Assembly: GCF_004340905.1 (NCBI RefSeq)
Contig: NZ_SLXD01000008.1
Coordinates: 57,288-121,287 of the forward strand
Direction of reading: 5' to 3'
DNA from: Rubrivivax gelatinosus
GTDB lineage: Bacteria > Pseudomonadota > Gammaproteobacteria > Burkholderiales > Burkholderiaceae_C
DNA length: 64,000 bases
Shown: positions 37,679 to 49,155 of the stretch, one piece after another
Position numbering within the stretch: position 1 is the first letter of the stretch
How the letters are laid out: each line of letters starts with the position of its first letter
Position numbers and translations under genes: made by a program
The notes under the pieces: model-generated
Database searches by the model: none
Told to the model about the DNA's origin: nothing
Seen by the model: only the letters and a program-made list of their open reading frames with translations

Positions 37679-37698
37679 CAACGACTTGCGATGCGTTG
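37679..37698. promoter_or_regulatory. Inverted repeat between LysR and MFS genes
   Basis: CAACG and CGTTG flank a 10-base spacer in the 97-base intergenic region. This spacing resembles a LysR T-N11-A type site but is short and could occur by chance. Confidence 0.3.
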
Positions 37699-37737
37699 GA
37701 AGAATTGCAGCCATCGAATCCCCTGCTGGAGTCCACG

Positions 37738-38949
37738 ATGTCCGCTCTTCCCGCTCCCGCTCCGCTGTCGCCGCTGCCCGTGGCCACCCGCCCCGCCTCG
37801 CCGCCGGTCGTGCTGATGGCCGCCGGCGCCGGTTTCGCCGTCGCCTCGATCTACTACGCCCAGCCGCTGCTGGCCGCGCTCGGCAGCGAGCTCGGCGCCG
37901 GCGCCACCGGCGTCGGCCTGGTGCCGACGCTGACCCAGTTCGGCTACGCCGCCGGCCTGCTGCTGCTGGCGCCGCTGGGCGACCGCAGCGACCGGCGCAC
38001 GCTGATCACCGCCAAGGCCGCGGGGCTGACGCTGGCGCTGCTGGCCGCCGGCTTCGCGCCGGGGCTGCCGGCGCTGCTGCTGGCCAGCCTGGTCATCGGC
38101 CTGGCCGCGACGATGGCCCAGGACCTGGTGCCCGCCGCCGCCGCCTTGTCGGCCCCTGAACGCCGTGGCGCCACGGTCGGCAGCGTGATGACCGGGCTGC
38201 TGCTGGGCATCCTGCTGTCGCGCGTCGCCAGCGGCCTGCTGGCGGCGTTGTGGGGCTGGCGCAGCGTGTTCTTCGCCGCCGCGGCGGCGGTCGCGGTGAT
38301 CGGCCTGGCCGTCTGGCGCGGCCTGCCGCACATCGCGCCGACGACGCGCCTGGGCTACGGCGCGTTGCTGGCCTCGATGGTCTCGCTGTGGCGGCGTCAT
38401 GCGGCGCTGCGCCGCGCGGCCGCCGTGCAGGGGCTGCTGTCGGTGGGCTTCAGCGCCTTCTGGTCGACGCTGGCGCTGGCGCTGCAGGCGCGCCACGGCC
38501 TGGGCGCGGCTGCCGCCGGGGCCTTCGGTCTGGCCGGTGCCGCCGGCGCGCTGGCCGCGCCGCTGGCTGGCCGGCTGGCCGACCGCCGCGGGCCGATGTT
38601 CGTCACTCGGCTGGCGGCGGCGCTGGCGGTGCTCTCGTTCGCCGTGCTCGCCGCCGAGCCGCTGCTGCCGACGGCCGCCGCGCTGGCGCTGATCGCGCTT
38701 GCCGCGGTCGGTTTCGATTTCGCGATCCAGGCCTCGCTCGTCTCGCACCAGACCCTGGTCTACGGCCTGGAGCCCGAGGCGCGCAGCCGGCTCAACGCGC
38801 TGCTGTTCACGACGATCTTCGTCGGCATGGCGGCCGGCTCGGCGCTCGGCGGCCTGGCGCTGACGCACGGCGGCTGGCTGGGCATGGTCGCGCTGGCGAG
38901 CGCGGCATCGCTGGCCGCGCTGGTGCTGCGCCTGCGCCCGCTGCGCTGA
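37738..38949 (+). CDS. MFS transporter (12-helix drug/H+ antiporter-like)
   Basis: 403 residues with about twelve membrane helices. The MFS loop 2-3 signature appears as L-G-D-R-S-D-R-R, and a related loop L-A-D-R-R-G-P between helices 8 and 9. The helix-1 region contains Y-Y-A-Q-P-L-L, typical of the subfamily often associated with small-molecule efflux. It is divergent from a LysR regulator and convergent with the second MFS gene downstream. The substrate is unknown. Confidence 0.88.
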   Translation: MSALPAPAPLSPLPVATRPASPPVVLMAAGAGFAVASIYYAQPLLAALGSELGAGATGVGLVPTLTQFGYAAGLLLLAPLGDRSDRRTLITAKAAGLTLALLAAGFAPGLPALLLASLVIGLAATMAQDLVPAAAALSAPERRGATVGSVMTGLLLGILLSRVASGLLAALWGWRSVFFAAAAAVAVIGLAVWRGLPHIAPTTRLGYGALLASMVSLWRRHAALRRAAAVQGLLSVGFSAFWSTLALALQARHGLGAAAAGAFGLAGAAGALAAPLAGRLADRRGPMFVTRLAAALAVLSFAVLAAEPLLPTAAALALIALAAVGFDFAIQASLVSHQTLVYGLEPEARSRLNALLFTTIFVGMAAGSALGGLALTHGGWLGMVALASAASLAALVLRLRPLR

Positions 38950-38950
38950 G

Positions 38951-40102
38951 TCAGCGCAGCAGCCGCGCGCCGGCGGCCAGCGCCAGCGCCGCGGCGACCA
39001 GCGTCGCCATCGCCAGGTTCAGCGAGCTCGCGTGGGCGATGGCGCCGACCAGCGGCGGCCCGGCGAGCAGGCCGACGTAGCCCAGCGAGGACACCGCGGC
39101 GATGCCGTCGGCCGGCGTCACGCCCGGCTGGCGGCCGCCGGCGACGAAGAGGATGGGCACGACGTTGGCGAGCCCGGCGCCGACGGCGGCCATCGCGACG
39201 ATGCCGACCACCGGGTGGTGCAGCAGCAGCGCCGCGCTCATCGCCAGTGCTGCCAGGCCGGCGCTGGCGGCCAGCAGCGTGGCGGCGGGCCAGCGGCTGC
39301 GCAGCGCGTCGCCGCCGAAACGCGAGGCCGCCATCGCCGCGGCAAACGCCGCGTAGCCCAGGCCGCCGACGGCCTGGGTCTGGCCCAGCGAATCGGTGAA
39401 CCAGAGCACGCTCCAGTCGTAGATCACGCCTTCGGCCAGCAGGCCCAGCGCCGCCAGGCCGCCCAGCAGCAGCAGGCGCGGCGGCGGCAGCCGCCAGCCG
39501 CGCGGGCCGGCGGGCACCGGCGGGTGGTCGGGCAGCAGCGAACGCGCGGCCACCAGCGACAGCGCCAGCACCACGATCGCCAGCGCGCCGAGCTGCCAGG
39601 CGGCCGGCACGCCGGCGGCCAGCAGCACCGAACAGCCGCCGGCGCCAGTCATCGCGCCCAGGCTCCACATGCCGTGGAAGCCGCTGACGACCTTGAAGCC
39701 GCTGCGTTCCTCCAGCAGCGTGCCTTCGGCGTTGATCGAGACGTCGTAGAACGCGCCGGCGGCGCCGAACACGACCATCGTCGCCATCAGCGCGGCAAAA
39801 CCGCCGTGCAGCAGCAGCGTGCCCAGCGCCGCGGCGATGACGGCCGCGGCCACCGGCACCACCTGACGCGGGCCGTGGCGGCCGATGATGCGCCCGGCCA
39901 CGAGCAGCGCGCCGACGGCGCCGACGGCCGCGGCCAGCAGCGCCAGCGCGAGCTGGGCCTCGTCCAGCCCGTAGCGCGCCTTGGCGCTGGGCACGTGCGC
40001 GCCCCAGGCGCCGGTGACGGTGCCGAAGGCGAAGAACAGGGAGCGGACGGCGATACGCGCCGGGCGCAGCGCCCGGGCGGGGGAGGGAGCGGTCAGGGTC
40101 AT
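38951..40102 (-). CDS. MFS transporter (YbjJ-like)
   Basis: 383 residues, strongly hydrophobic, about twelve helices. The mid-protein segment D-V-S-I-N-A-E-G-T and S-G-F-H-G-M-W-S-L-G is characteristic of the YbjJ-like MFS group. An R-I-I-G-R-H-G-P loop sits between helices 2 and 3. It lies 43 bases downstream of the sugar ABC ATPase gene on the same strand, so it may be the last gene of that operon. Whether it transports a related sugar or exports a metabolite cannot be told from the sequence. Confidence 0.85.
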   Translation of the reverse strand: MTLTAPSPARALRPARIAVRSLFFAFGTVTGAWGAHVPSAKARYGLDEAQLALALLAAAVGAVGALLVAGRIIGRHGPRQVVPVAAAVIAAALGTLLLHGGFAALMATMVVFGAAGAFYDVSINAEGTLLEERSGFKVVSGFHGMWSLGAMTGAGGCSVLLAAGVPAAWQLGALAIVVLALSLVAARSLLPDHPPVPAGPRGWRLPPPRLLLLGGLAALGLLAEGVIYDWSVLWFTDSLGQTQAVGGLGYAAFAAAMAASRFGGDALRSRWPAATLLAASAGLAALAMSAALLLHHPVVGIVAMAAVGAGLANVVPILFVAGGRQPGVTPADGIAAVSSLGYVGLLAGPPLVGAIAHASSLNLAMATLVAAALALAAGARLLR

Positions 40103-40145
40103 GGGGGCGAACCCCCGATGATGCCTGCCCGCGCGCCGCAGCCGT

Positions 40146-41285
40146 TCAGGCGGGCAGTTCGACGCTGCGCGGGAACGCCTGGCCGGCGGCGTCGAACAGG
40201 TGGCAGGCCTCGGCCGGGATCTGCAGCGGCACACGCGTGCCCGGCGGCACGCTGGCCGCGCCGTCGACACGCAGCGTGACCAGCGGCGCGCCGGCGCCGG
40301 CCTCCAGGTACAGCAGCGAGCTGTCGCCCAGGCGTTCGAGCTGCTGCAGCACCAGCGGCATTGCCGTGCCGGCGCGGGCGTCGTCGCCGACGACCAGGTG
40401 TTCGGGCCGCACGCCCAGCGAGACCGCCGCGCCCGGCGCCGCGGCACGCGCGTCGACCGCGGCGGTGACGGCGATGCCGGCGACGTCGACCGTCGCGTGC
40501 GTCGCCTCGGCGGCCAGCAGCCGCCCGGGCAGCACGTTCATCTTCGGGCTGCCGATGAACTGGGCGACGAAGACGTTGCGCGGGCGGTGGTACAGCTCCA
40601 TCGGCGTGCCGTACTGCGCCACGCTGCCGTGTTCCTGCACCGCCGGGCCGGCGCGCAGCAGCACGATGCGGTCGGCCAGCGTCATCGCCTCGACCTGGTC
40701 GTGGGTGACGTAGATCGTGCTCGCGCGGCCGATGTCGCGGTGCAGCTTGGCGATCTCCAGCCGCGTCTGCACGCGCAGCGCGGCATCGAGGTTGGACAGC
40801 GGCTCGTCGAAGAGGAAGACCTGCGGCTCCTTGACGATCGCGCGCCCGATCGCCACGCGCTGGCGCTGGCCGCCCGACAGCGCCTTCGGCAGCCGCTCCA
40901 GCAGCGGCTCGAGCTGCAGGATCCCGGCCGCCTTCTTCACGCGGCGCTCGATGTCGGCCTGGTCGGCGCCGCGCACGCGCAGGCCGAAGGCCATGTTCTC
41001 GGCCACCGTCATGTGCGGATACAGCGCATAGCTCTGGAAGACCATCGCCACGCCGCGCTGCGCCGGCGGCACCTCGTTGACGCGCCGGCCGCCGATCTGG
41101 ATCTCGCCGGAACTGATCGACTCCAGCCCCGCCACCAAACGCAGCAGCGTCGACTTGCCGCAGCCCGACGGGCCGACGAAGACGCAGAACTGGCCGTCGT
41201 CGATCGCCAGCGTCGTGTCCTGGATCGTCGTCGGGGCCGACGGCGCGTAGCGCTTGGTGACGCGGAGGAAGTCGATGCGGGCCAT
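40146..41285 (-). CDS. Sugar ABC transporter ATP-binding protein (MalK/UgpC-like)
   Basis: 379-residue ABC ATPase of the CUT1 sugar class. It has Walker A G-P-S-G-C-G-K-S-T, signature L-S-G-G-Q-R-Q-R, Walker B V-F-L-F-D-E-P-L-S-N-L-D-A and a C-terminal TOBE-like regulatory domain (residues ~240-379), as in MalK and UgpC. It couples ATP hydrolysis to the two permeases encoded just upstream in the operon. Order in the transcript: binding protein, permease, permease, ATPase. Confidence 0.95.
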   Translation of the reverse strand: MARIDFLRVTKRYAPSAPTTIQDTTLAIDDGQFCVFVGPSGCGKSTLLRLVAGLESISSGEIQIGGRRVNEVPPAQRGVAMVFQSYALYPHMTVAENMAFGLRVRGADQADIERRVKKAAGILQLEPLLERLPKALSGGQRQRVAIGRAIVKEPQVFLFDEPLSNLDAALRVQTRLEIAKLHRDIGRASTIYVTHDQVEAMTLADRIVLLRAGPAVQEHGSVAQYGTPMELYHRPRNVFVAQFIGSPKMNVLPGRLLAAEATHATVDVAGIAVTAAVDARAAAPGAAVSLGVRPEHLVVGDDARAGTAMPLVLQQLERLGDSSLLYLEAGAGAPLVTLRVDGAASVPPGTRVPLQIPAEACHLFDAAGQAFPRSVELPA

Positions 41286-41294
41286 GGCGTCCTT

Positions 41295-42130
41295 TCAGCC
41301 CTTCACCGCGCCGGCGGTCAGGCCCGAGACGATGCGCTGCTGGAACAGCAGCACCAGCGCGACCAGCGGCACGGTGACGATCACCGACGCGGCCATGATG
41401 CTGCCCCACGGCACCTCCCAGGCGGTGGCGCCGGTGATCAGCGAGATGCTCACCGGCACCGTGCGCTGCTCGGCGTCGGAGACGAAGGTCAGCGCGAACA
41501 GGAACTCGTTCCAGGCGCCGATGAAGGCCAGCAGCCCGGTCGACACCAGGGCCGGCACCAGCAGCGGCATGAAGACCTGGAAGACGATGCGCAGCGGGCC
41601 GCAGCCGTCCATGATCGCCGCCTCCTCCAGCTCGACCGGCAGGCCGCGCATGAAGGTCGTCAGCACCCAGACCGTGAACGGCAGCGTGAAGATCAGGTAG
41701 GGCAGCACGAGGCCCGGCGCGCGGTCGTACAGGCCCAGCGCCTGCATCAGCTCGAACAGCCCCGACAGCACCGCGACCTGCGGGAACATCGACACCGCGA
41801 GGATCGCCAGCAGCAGCGTGCCCTTGCCGCGGAACGGGATGCGCCCCAGCGCGTACGAGGCGCTGATCGCCAGCAGCATCGACACCACCACCGTCAGCGT
41901 CGCGACGACGATCGAGTTCAGCAGGTGGCGGCCGAAGGGCGGGCCGTCGCCCTCGAAGAGCTGCTGGTAGTTGCGCAGCGTCGGCTCGGACGGCCACAGC
42001 CGGGCGTCGAACAGCGCGGTGCCGGTCTTCAGCGAGGTCGCCAGCGCGTAGAGGAAGGGGTAGACCGAGACCGCGACGACCAGCCCTGCCGCCGCGTACA
42101 GCGCGACCGTGGCCGCGGTGGAGCGCTGGC

Positions 42131-42134
<4 letters not shown>
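41295..42134 (-). CDS. Sugar ABC transporter permease (MalG-like)
   Basis: 279 residues with six predicted helices. The EAA loop that contacts the ATPase reads E-E-A-A-I-M-D-G-C-G-P-L-R-I-V-F. Resembles MalG-type inner-membrane components of trehalose/maltose/alpha-glucoside importers. Its start overlaps the previous permease stop (ATGA). The small C-terminal L-T-A-G-A-V-K-G ending is typical of the MalG group. Confidence 0.93.
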
Positions 42135-43042
<908 letters not shown>

Positions 43043-43049
43043 CAGCGGC

Positions 43050-44318
43050 TCACCACTTCGCGCGCCGCGTCTGCAGCAGCCGGCCTTCGAGGCGGCGCAC
43101 CGCGGCGGCGCCGTCGACCCGGCCGGACAGCACCTCGTGCGTCGCGTCCCAGAACGCGCGGCTGACGGCCGGGTACTTGAGCCCGGTGGGTGTCGCCGGG
43201 CGCGCGACGGCGTTCTCGAAGACGTCGAGCAGGTCGCCCATGAAGGGGTTGGCGGCGAGCAGCTCGGGGTCGCGGTACAGCGCCGGGATCGTCGGGTTGT
43301 AGGCGCCGCCGATCGCACGCTGCTTCTGGATCTCGGCGCTGGTCAGGTACATCACCAGCGCCGCGGCGGCCTCGACGTGGCGCGAGTACCTGGACACCGC
43401 GAGCTGCCAGCCGCCCAGCGTCGCCGCCGGGCGCGCGCCTTCGCCGTCGCCGGCGGGCAGCGGCGCGACGCCGACCTTGCCGCGGATGACGCTGTCCTCG
43501 GCCTGGCTCATCGCCCAGGCGTAGGGCCAGTTGCGCATGAAGGCCGCCTGGCCGTTCTGCCAGACGCCGCGTGCTTCTTCCTCGCCGTAGTTCAGCACGC
43601 CGCGCGGCGCGATCGTGCCGACCCACGACGCCGCTTCGTCCAGCGCACGCGCCGCCTGGGCGTTGTGGATCGTCACCTTGCCGCTGGCGTCGACGATCGT
43701 GCCGCCGCCGTAGCTGGCGACCCACTCGAGCGCGTTGCAGCTCAGGCCCTCGTAGGCGCGGCCCTGGAAGACGTAGCCGTGGAAGTCGCGGGCGCCGGCA
43801 GCGCGTTCGCCGTCCTGGATGCGCCGTGCCGCCTGGGCCATCTCGTGCCAGGTCCTGGGCAGCGCCAGGCCGTATTTCTCCAGCAGGTCCTGGCGGTAGA
43901 AGAGCAGCCCGGCGTCGGTGTACCAGGGCATGCCCAGCAGCCTGCCGCCGATCGTGTTGTTGGCGACGATGGCCGGGAAGTGCTGGCGCTCGGCGCCCTG
44001 GCTGTAAGGCTTCAGGTCGACGAGATGGTCCTTCAGCACGCCGGGCCAGACGACGTCGATCGTCAGCACGTCGAGCTTGTCGGACTTGGCCGCGAACTGC
44101 TGGCGCAGCAGCGCGAGGTTGTCGGTGGCGCTGGCCGGCGCCGAATAGATGCGCACCTCGTGGCCGTTCCTGCGCCCCCAGTCCTGCGCGTAGCGGGCGC
44201 AGAACTCGCGGTCGGCGGCGTTGGAACCGCAGGCGATCGTCAGCGTTGCCGCGTGGGCGCCCGCGGCGCCGGCGAACCAGGCCGCTGCGACCACGGCGAG
44301 CCCTCGGAAGCTGGCCAT
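43050..44318 (-). CDS. Extracellular sugar-binding protein of the ABC importer
   Basis: 422 residues with a signal peptide (A-A-A-W-F-A-G-A-A-G-A-H-A). The mature part resembles family 1 solute-binding proteins for di- or oligosaccharides such as trehalose or maltose (L-D-V-L-T-I-D-V-V-W, G-M-P-W-Y-T-D-A-G-L-L-F-Y-R and the C-terminal Y-N-P-T-I-P-A-L-Y segment). It is first in the importer operon. A GGAG precedes the ATG. No catabolic gene adjoins, so the exact sugar is unknown. Confidence 0.9.
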   Translation of the reverse strand: MASFRGLAVVAAAWFAGAAGAHAATLTIACGSNAADREFCARYAQDWGRRNGHEVRIYSAPASATDNLALLRQQFAAKSDKLDVLTIDVVWPGVLKDHLVDLKPYSQGAERQHFPAIVANNTIGGRLLGMPWYTDAGLLFYRQDLLEKYGLALPRTWHEMAQAARRIQDGERAAGARDFHGYVFQGRAYEGLSCNALEWVASYGGGTIVDASGKVTIHNAQAARALDEAASWVGTIAPRGVLNYGEEEARGVWQNGQAAFMRNWPYAWAMSQAEDSVIRGKVGVAPLPAGDGEGARPAATLGGWQLAVSRYSRHVEAAAALVMYLTSAEIQKQRAIGGAYNPTIPALYRDPELLAANPFMGDLLDVFENAVARPATPTGLKYPAVSRAFWDATHEVLSGRVDGAAAVRRLEGRLLQTRRAKW

Positions 44319-44426
44319 CCGTGTCTCCGTCGGTGGGTCCACCCCGACGGCGCGGCCGCGGGGACGGCGGCCGCCTCGTGCGGGCGGCTCGCCGTCAGCC
44401 CTGACGGCAAACGGCGTTCCGGCCGA

Positions 44427-45443
44427 TCAGGCGGCCCAGCGCAGCCGGCCGACGTCGAGGCCGTTCCAGTTGACCAGCGGCTGGTCGGCGAAGGCGTGCA
44501 CGAAGCCGCGTTCGGCTTCGTCCAGGCGCACGAAACGTTCGATCAGCGCGGCCATCACGACTTCGCCGGCGCGCGAGGCGCCGTCGTCCATCTTCACGGC
44601 GACGCCCAGCCCGGCCTTGGGGAAGGCAGCGCAGAACACGCCTTCGGCGCCGACCTTGCAGAACACGCGTTCGCCCAGGCGCTCGATGATGCGGGTGTCG
44701 AAACGGCCGCTGCCGCCGACCATGAAGGGTTCGGCGGTGACCGCGGCCATCAGCCGCTTCGCGGCGCGTGCGCGGCCTTCGCGCAGGCCGATGCCGCTGC
44801 CGGCGCGCGCGAAGGCCAGCGCCAGGTGGCGCAGCGGGATCGCGTAGGTCGGGATCGAGCAGCCGTCGGTGCCACGCGGTGTGTCGGCCAGGCGCCAGCC
44901 GGTCGCGGCTTCTATCGCGTCGCTCACCTCGCGCATCACCGGATGTTCGGGCTTCACGTAGCCCGAGAGGAAGGCGCGTTTGTCGGCGTCGCCGGCCAGC
45001 AGGCAGCCCAGGCAGACGAAGCCGGCGTGTTTGCCCGAGCAGTTGTTGTGCAGCGCCGTCGGCGTGCTGCCGGCGGCGGCCATCTCGCGCTGCACGACGT
45101 CGCGGTAGGGCCAGTGCGCGCCGCACTCCAGCGCCGCGTCGTCGACCCCGGCGGCGGCCAGCATCGAGGCCGCGACGGCGACGTGGCGGGGTTCGCCGTT
45201 GTGCGAGGCGCAGGCGATCGCGAGCTGTTCATCGTTCAGACCGTAGCGCTCGGCGGCGCCGCTTTCCACGAGCGGCAGCGCCTGCAGCAGCTTGACCGCC
45301 GAACGCGGGAAGATCGGCCGGTCGATGTCGCCGGCCGAGGCGACGACGTCGCCGTCGGCGTCGACGACGGCCCAGGCGCCGCGGTGGAAGGATTCGACGG
45401 CGCCGCCGCGCAGCGCCTCGACGAGGGTCGGATTGGCAGTCAT
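44427..45443 (-). CDS. L-asparaginase, Asparaginase_II (ReAV-like) family
   Basis: 338 residues of the asparaginase II family typified by Rhizobium ReAV, unrelated in fold to E. coli AnsB. Family catalytic and metal residues are visible: Ser and Lys in S-A-V-K near residue 48-51, Cys and Lys in N-N-C-S-G-K-H, and Cys in T-D-G-C-S-I-P-T-Y. It would hydrolyse asparagine to aspartate and ammonia in the cytoplasm. Alone on this strand, divergent from the DUF429 gene with about 38 bases between starts. Confidence 0.9.
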   Translation of the reverse strand: MTANPTLVEALRGGAVESFHRGAWAVVDADGDVVASAGDIDRPIFPRSAVKLLQALPLVESGAAERYGLNDEQLAIACASHNGEPRHVAVAASMLAAAGVDDAALECGAHWPYRDVVQREMAAAGSTPTALHNNCSGKHAGFVCLGCLLAGDADKRAFLSGYVKPEHPVMREVSDAIEAATGWRLADTPRGTDGCSIPTYAIPLRHLALAFARAGSGIGLREGRARAAKRLMAAVTAEPFMVGGSGRFDTRIIERLGERVFCKVGAEGVFCAAFPKAGLGVAVKMDDGASRAGEVVMAALIERFVRLDEAERGFVHAFADQPLVNWNGLDVGRLRWAA

Positions 45444-45481
45444 GCGGCGACTGTAGCGGCGCCACCGCGACAATCGATGCG

Positions 45482-46306
45482 ATGACCCCGACCGCTACAA
45501 CGCTGCCGCTGCTCGGCGTGGACTTCAGCTGCGCGCCGTCGCGCCGCAAGCCGATCACCGTCGCGCGCGGCACGCTGCACGGCGCCGTGCTGCGCCTGGA
45601 ACGTGTGGACGAGCTGCCGACGCTCGCCGGCTTCGAGGCCGTGCTCGCCGAGCGCCCCTGGTTCGGCGGCTTCGACTTCCCGTTCGGCCTGCCGCGTACC
45701 TTCGTCGAGGCCCAAGGCCTGGGCACCAGCGCCGCCGAAGTCGTTGCCGAACTGCGCCGGCGCTGCGCGGCGCGCATGGACTTCCGCGCCCTGGTCGACG
45801 CCTGGGGCAACAGCCGTCCGGCCGGCCAGCGCCTGCTGCACCGCCGCACCGACGTCTCGCTGCCCGGCACGACCAGTTCCAGCCCGCTGCAGACCCGCTA
45901 CGTGCCGGTCGGCTTCATGTACTACGAAGGTTTCTCGCGCCTGGTCGCCGCCGGTGTGCAGGTGCCGGGGTTGGTGGCCGGCGACGCCGAGCGCCGCGCG
46001 GTCGAGGCCTATCCGGGCCTGCTGGCCGCCGAGATCCTCGGCCGGCGTTCGTACAAGAACAGCGAGGCCGCCGACCGGCTCATCGCGCGCAAGGACCTCG
46101 TCGACGCGCTGGAGCAGGGCCGCACGCGGCTGGGGCTGCGGCTCAAGCTGACGCACGCCCAGCGCGACGCGCTGGTCGCCGACGCCTCGGGCGACCGGCT
46201 CGACGCCGCGCTGTGCCTGCTGCAGGCCGGCTGGGCCAGCTTGCGCGACAACGCCGGCATCCCGGCCGACGTCGACCCGGTCGAAGGCTGGATCGCCACC
46301 GCATGA
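45482..46306 (+). CDS. DUF429 family protein
   Basis: 274 residues. The N-terminal G-V-D-F-S-C-A-P and the F-D-F-P-F-G-L-P segment match DUF429, predicted to have an RNase H-like fold. The C-terminal half holds A-Y-P-G-L-L-A and Y-K, also family-typical. The biochemical function is not established. It overlaps the helicase gene by ATGA, and homologues are often near DNA repair or nuclease genes, so an accessory role in nucleic acid metabolism is plausible but inferred. Confidence 0.8.
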   Translation: MTPTATTLPLLGVDFSCAPSRRKPITVARGTLHGAVLRLERVDELPTLAGFEAVLAERPWFGGFDFPFGLPRTFVEAQGLGTSAAEVVAELRRRCAARMDFRALVDAWGNSRPAGQRLLHRRTDVSLPGTTSSSPLQTRYVPVGFMYYEGFSRLVAAGVQVPGLVAGDAERRAVEAYPGLLAAEILGRRSYKNSEAADRLIARKDLVDALEQGRTRLGLRLKLTHAQRDALVADASGDRLDAALCLLQAGWASLRDNAGIPADVDPVEGWIATA

Positions 46307-48750
46307 ACGAAGGCACTGGCCTCGTGCACGCCGAATCCTGGTTCGGCTCACGCGGCTGGTTGCCTTTCGAGTTCCAGCGTGCCGTCTGGGCCGCGATGGC
46401 CGCGGGCGACAGCGGCCTGCTGCACGCCACCACCGGCAGCGGCAAGACCTACGCCGTCTGGTTCGGCGCGCTGGCGCGTGCGGCGCCGCGGCGCGGGCTG
46501 CAGGTGCTGTGGCTGACGCCGATGCGTGCGCTGGCCGCCGACACCACGCGCGCGCTGCAGGCCGCCGCGCCGCCGGGCTGGGAGGTCGCCCAGCGCACCG
46601 GCGACACCGGCAGCGCCGAACGGGCGCGCCAGGACCGGCGCCTGCCCGAGACGCTGGTGACGACGCCCGAGTCGCTGTCGCTGCTGCTGACGCGCGAGTC
46701 GGCGCGCGCCCAGCTGGCCGGCGTGCAGACCGTCATCGTCGACGAATGGCACGAGCTGATCGGCAGCAAACGCGGCGTTCAGGTGCAGCTGGCGCTGGCG
46801 CGGCTCAAGCGCTGGAACCCGCAGCTCGCCGTCTGGGGCCTGTCGGCGACGATCGGCAACCTGGCCGAGGCGATGGCGACGCTGGTCGGCCACGGACACG
46901 GCAGGCTGGTCCAGGGCCGCATCGAGAAGCGCCTGGTCGTCGACACGCTGCTGCCGCACGAGCCCGGGCGTTTCTCCTGGGGCGGCCACCTCGGCGCGCA
47001 GATGCTGCAGCCGGTGGTCGACGAGATCGAGTCCTCGTCGACGACGCTGGTCTTCACCAACGTGCGTTCGCAGGCCGAGATCTGGTACCGGCTGATCCTC
47101 GACGCGCGCCCCGACTGGGCGGGCCTGGTCGCGCTGCACCACGGCTCGCTGGACCGCAGCGTGCGCGACTGGGTCGAAGCCGGGCTGAAGGACGGGCGGC
47201 TGAAGGCGGTGGTCGCCACCTCCAGCCTGGACCTGGGCGTCGACTTCCTGCCGGTCGAACGTGTGCTGCAGATCGGCAGCGCCAAGGGCGTCGCGCGCCT
47301 GCTGCAGCGCGCCGGCCGCAGCGGCCACGCACCGGGGCGCGCCAGCCGCGTGACGCTGGTGCCGACGAACACGCTGGAACTCGTCGAGGCCGCGGCGGCG
47401 CGGCGTGCGGCGCTGGCCGGGCGCGTCGAGTCGCGGCGCACGCCCGACAAGCCGCTGGACGTGCTGGTGCAGCACCTGGTGACGGTGGCGCTGGGCGGCG
47501 GTTTCGAGCCCGACGCGCTGTACGACGAGGTCTGCACCGCACCCGCCTACCGCAGGCTGAGCCGCGCCGAGTTCGACTGGGCGCTGGCTTTCGTCGAACG
47601 CGGTGGCGACAGCCTGGGCGCCTACCCCGAGTACCACCGCGTGCAGTGTGTCGACGGCGTCTGGCGCGTCGTCGACCGCGGCATCGCGCGCCGCCACCGG
47701 CTGCAGGTCGGCACCATCGTCGCCGACGCGACGATGCAGGTGAAATGGCTGTCGGGCGGCACCATCGGCAGCGTCGAGGAAGGTTTCATCGCGCGGCTCA
47801 AACCCGGCGACGTCTTCGTCTTCGCCGGCCGGCTGCTGGAGTACGTGCGCACCCAGGACCTGGCGGCCTACGTGCGCAAGGCGACGAAGCCCAAAGGTCT
47901 GGTGCCGGCCTGGAACGGCAGCCGCATGCCGCTGTCCTCGGAACTCGCCGACGCGGTGCAGGCGCTGCTCGACGAGGTCGCGGCCGGCGGCTTCGCCGAG
48001 CCGGAGCTGCAAGCCGCGCGGCCGATGCTGGAGGCCCAGGCGCGGCTGTCGCGGCTGCCGCGGCGCGGCCGGCTGCTGGTCGAGCGGCTGCGCACGCGCG
48101 AAGGCTGGCACCTCTTCCTTTACCCCTTCGCCGGGCGCAACGTGCACGTCGGCCTGGCGCAGCTGCTGGCCTGGCGGCTGGCGCAGGCGCGGCCCAACAC
48201 CTTCTCGCTGTGCGTCAACGACTACGGCCTGGAGATCCTGGCCGCCGAGCTGCCGGACCTGGCGGCGCTGGAGGACAAGCGCCTGTTCGCCACCCACACG
48301 CTGCTGGCCGACGTGCTCGCCAGCCTGAACTCGGGTGAACTGGCGCAGCGGCGCTTCCGCGAGATCGCGCGCATCGCCGGGCTGGTGTTCGGCGGGTATC
48401 CGGGCGCGCCGAAAAGCCTGCGCCAGCTGCAGGCGTCCAGCTCCTTGTTCTGGGGCGTGTTCCGGCGCTACGACGCCGGCAACCGCCTGCTCGAGCAGGC
48501 CGAACGCGAGGTGCTGGCGCAGGAACTGGAAATCGGCCGCCTCGCCACCACCTTGCAGCAGATGGACACGATGGACCTGGAGATCGTCGAGCTGAAGGCC
48601 GCCAGCCCCTTCGCGCTGCCGCTGCTCGTCGAACGGCTGCGCGAGCGGCTGTCGACCGAGCAGATGAAGGACCGGCTCGAGCGCCTGCTCGCCGCGTCGA
48701 ACGCGGCGCTCGACAAGCCGGCGCCGCGCCGCCGCCGCGCTGCGTCATGA
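46303..48750 (+). CDS. Ligase-associated DNA-damage-response DEXH helicase (Lhr-like)
   Basis: 815 residues. Motifs in order: Walker A T-T-G-S-G-K-T near residue 46, D-E-W-H in the DEXH box, S-A-T in motif III, and motif [10 protein letters not shown], followed by a C-terminal Lhr-type extension. This is the helicase usually encoded with an ATP-dependent DNA ligase, a metallo-beta-lactamase exonuclease and a PdeM-like phosphatase. None of those partners is present in this window. It overlaps genes on both sides by ATGA (DUF429 and DUF1232). Length is normal. Confidence 0.9.
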   Translation: MNEGTGLVHAESWFGSRGWLPFEFQRAVWAAMAAGDSGLLHATTGSGKTYAVWFGALARAAPRRGLQVLWLTPMRALAADTTRALQAAAPPGWEVAQRTGDTGSAERARQDRRLPETLVTTPESLSLLLTRESARAQLAGVQTVIVDEWHELIGSKRGVQVQLALARLKRWNPQLAVWGLSATIGNLAEAMATLVGHGHGRLVQGRIEKRLVVDTLLPHEPGRFSWGGHLGAQMLQPVVDEIESSSTTLVFTNVRSQAEIWYRLILDARPDWAGLVALHHGSLDRSVRDWVEAGLKDGRLKAVVATSSLDLGVDFLPVERVLQIGSAKGVARLLQRAGRSGHAPGRASRVTLVPTNTLELVEAAAARRAALAGRVESRRTPDKPLDVLVQHLVTVALGGGFEPDALYDEVCTAPAYRRLSRAEFDWALAFVERGGDSLGAYPEYHRVQCVDGVWRVVDRGIARRHRLQVGTIVADATMQVKWLSGGTIGSVEEGFIARLKPGDVFVFAGRLLEYVRTQDLAAYVRKATKPKGLVPAWNGSRMPLSSELADAVQALLDEVAAGGFAEPELQAARPMLEAQARLSRLPRRGRLLVERLRTREGWHLFLYPFAGRNVHVGLAQLLAWRLAQARPNTFSLCVNDYGLEILAAELPDLAALEDKRLFATHTLLADVLASLNSGELAQRRFREIARIAGLVFGGYPGAPKSLRQLQASSSLFWGVFRRYDAGNRLLEQAEREVLAQELEIGRLATTLQQMDTMDLEIVELKAASPFALPLLVERLRERLSTEQMKDRLERLLAASNAALDKPAPRRRRAAS

Positions 48751-49139
48751 AGCGCGTTCGCCGCCTCTTCGCCGCCGGCAACGCCGCGCGCCTGGGCACC
48801 TACCTGCTGGCGCTGTGGAAGCTGTTCAAGCACCGCGACACGCCACGTGCGGTGCGCTGGATCGCCGTCGCGGTGCTGGCCTACGCGCTGTCGCCGATCG
48901 ACCTGATCCCCGACTTCATCCCGGTGCTCGGCATGCTCGATGACTTGATCCTGGTGCCGCTGGGCATCGCGCTCGTGGTCAAGCTCACGCCGCCCGAACT
49001 CTGGCAGGCGCGGCTGCGCGAAGCCGAGGCCGGGCGCGAGCAGCTGCCGCGCCTGGTCTGGGGCGCGGTGCTGGTCGTCGCACTCTGGCTTTTGTTGCTG
49101 GCCGGCTTCGTCGCGGGGATCATCGCGCTCGCGTTCTGA
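48747..49139 (+). CDS. DUF1232 (YkvA-like) membrane protein
   Basis: 130 residues. The DUF1232 core [17 protein letters not shown] is intact between two hydrophobic segments, and a third helix lies at the C-terminus. Function is unknown; the family is common beside stress or repair genes. The start overlaps the helicase stop (ATGA). Confidence 0.88.
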   Translation: MKRVRRLFAAGNAARLGTYLLALWKLFKHRDTPRAVRWIAVAVLAYALSPIDLIPDFIPVLGMLDDLILVPLGIALVVKLTPPELWQARLREAEAGREQLPRLVWGAVLVVALWLLLLAGFVAGIIALAF

Positions 49140-49155
49140 CCGTTTCCCGCACGAC

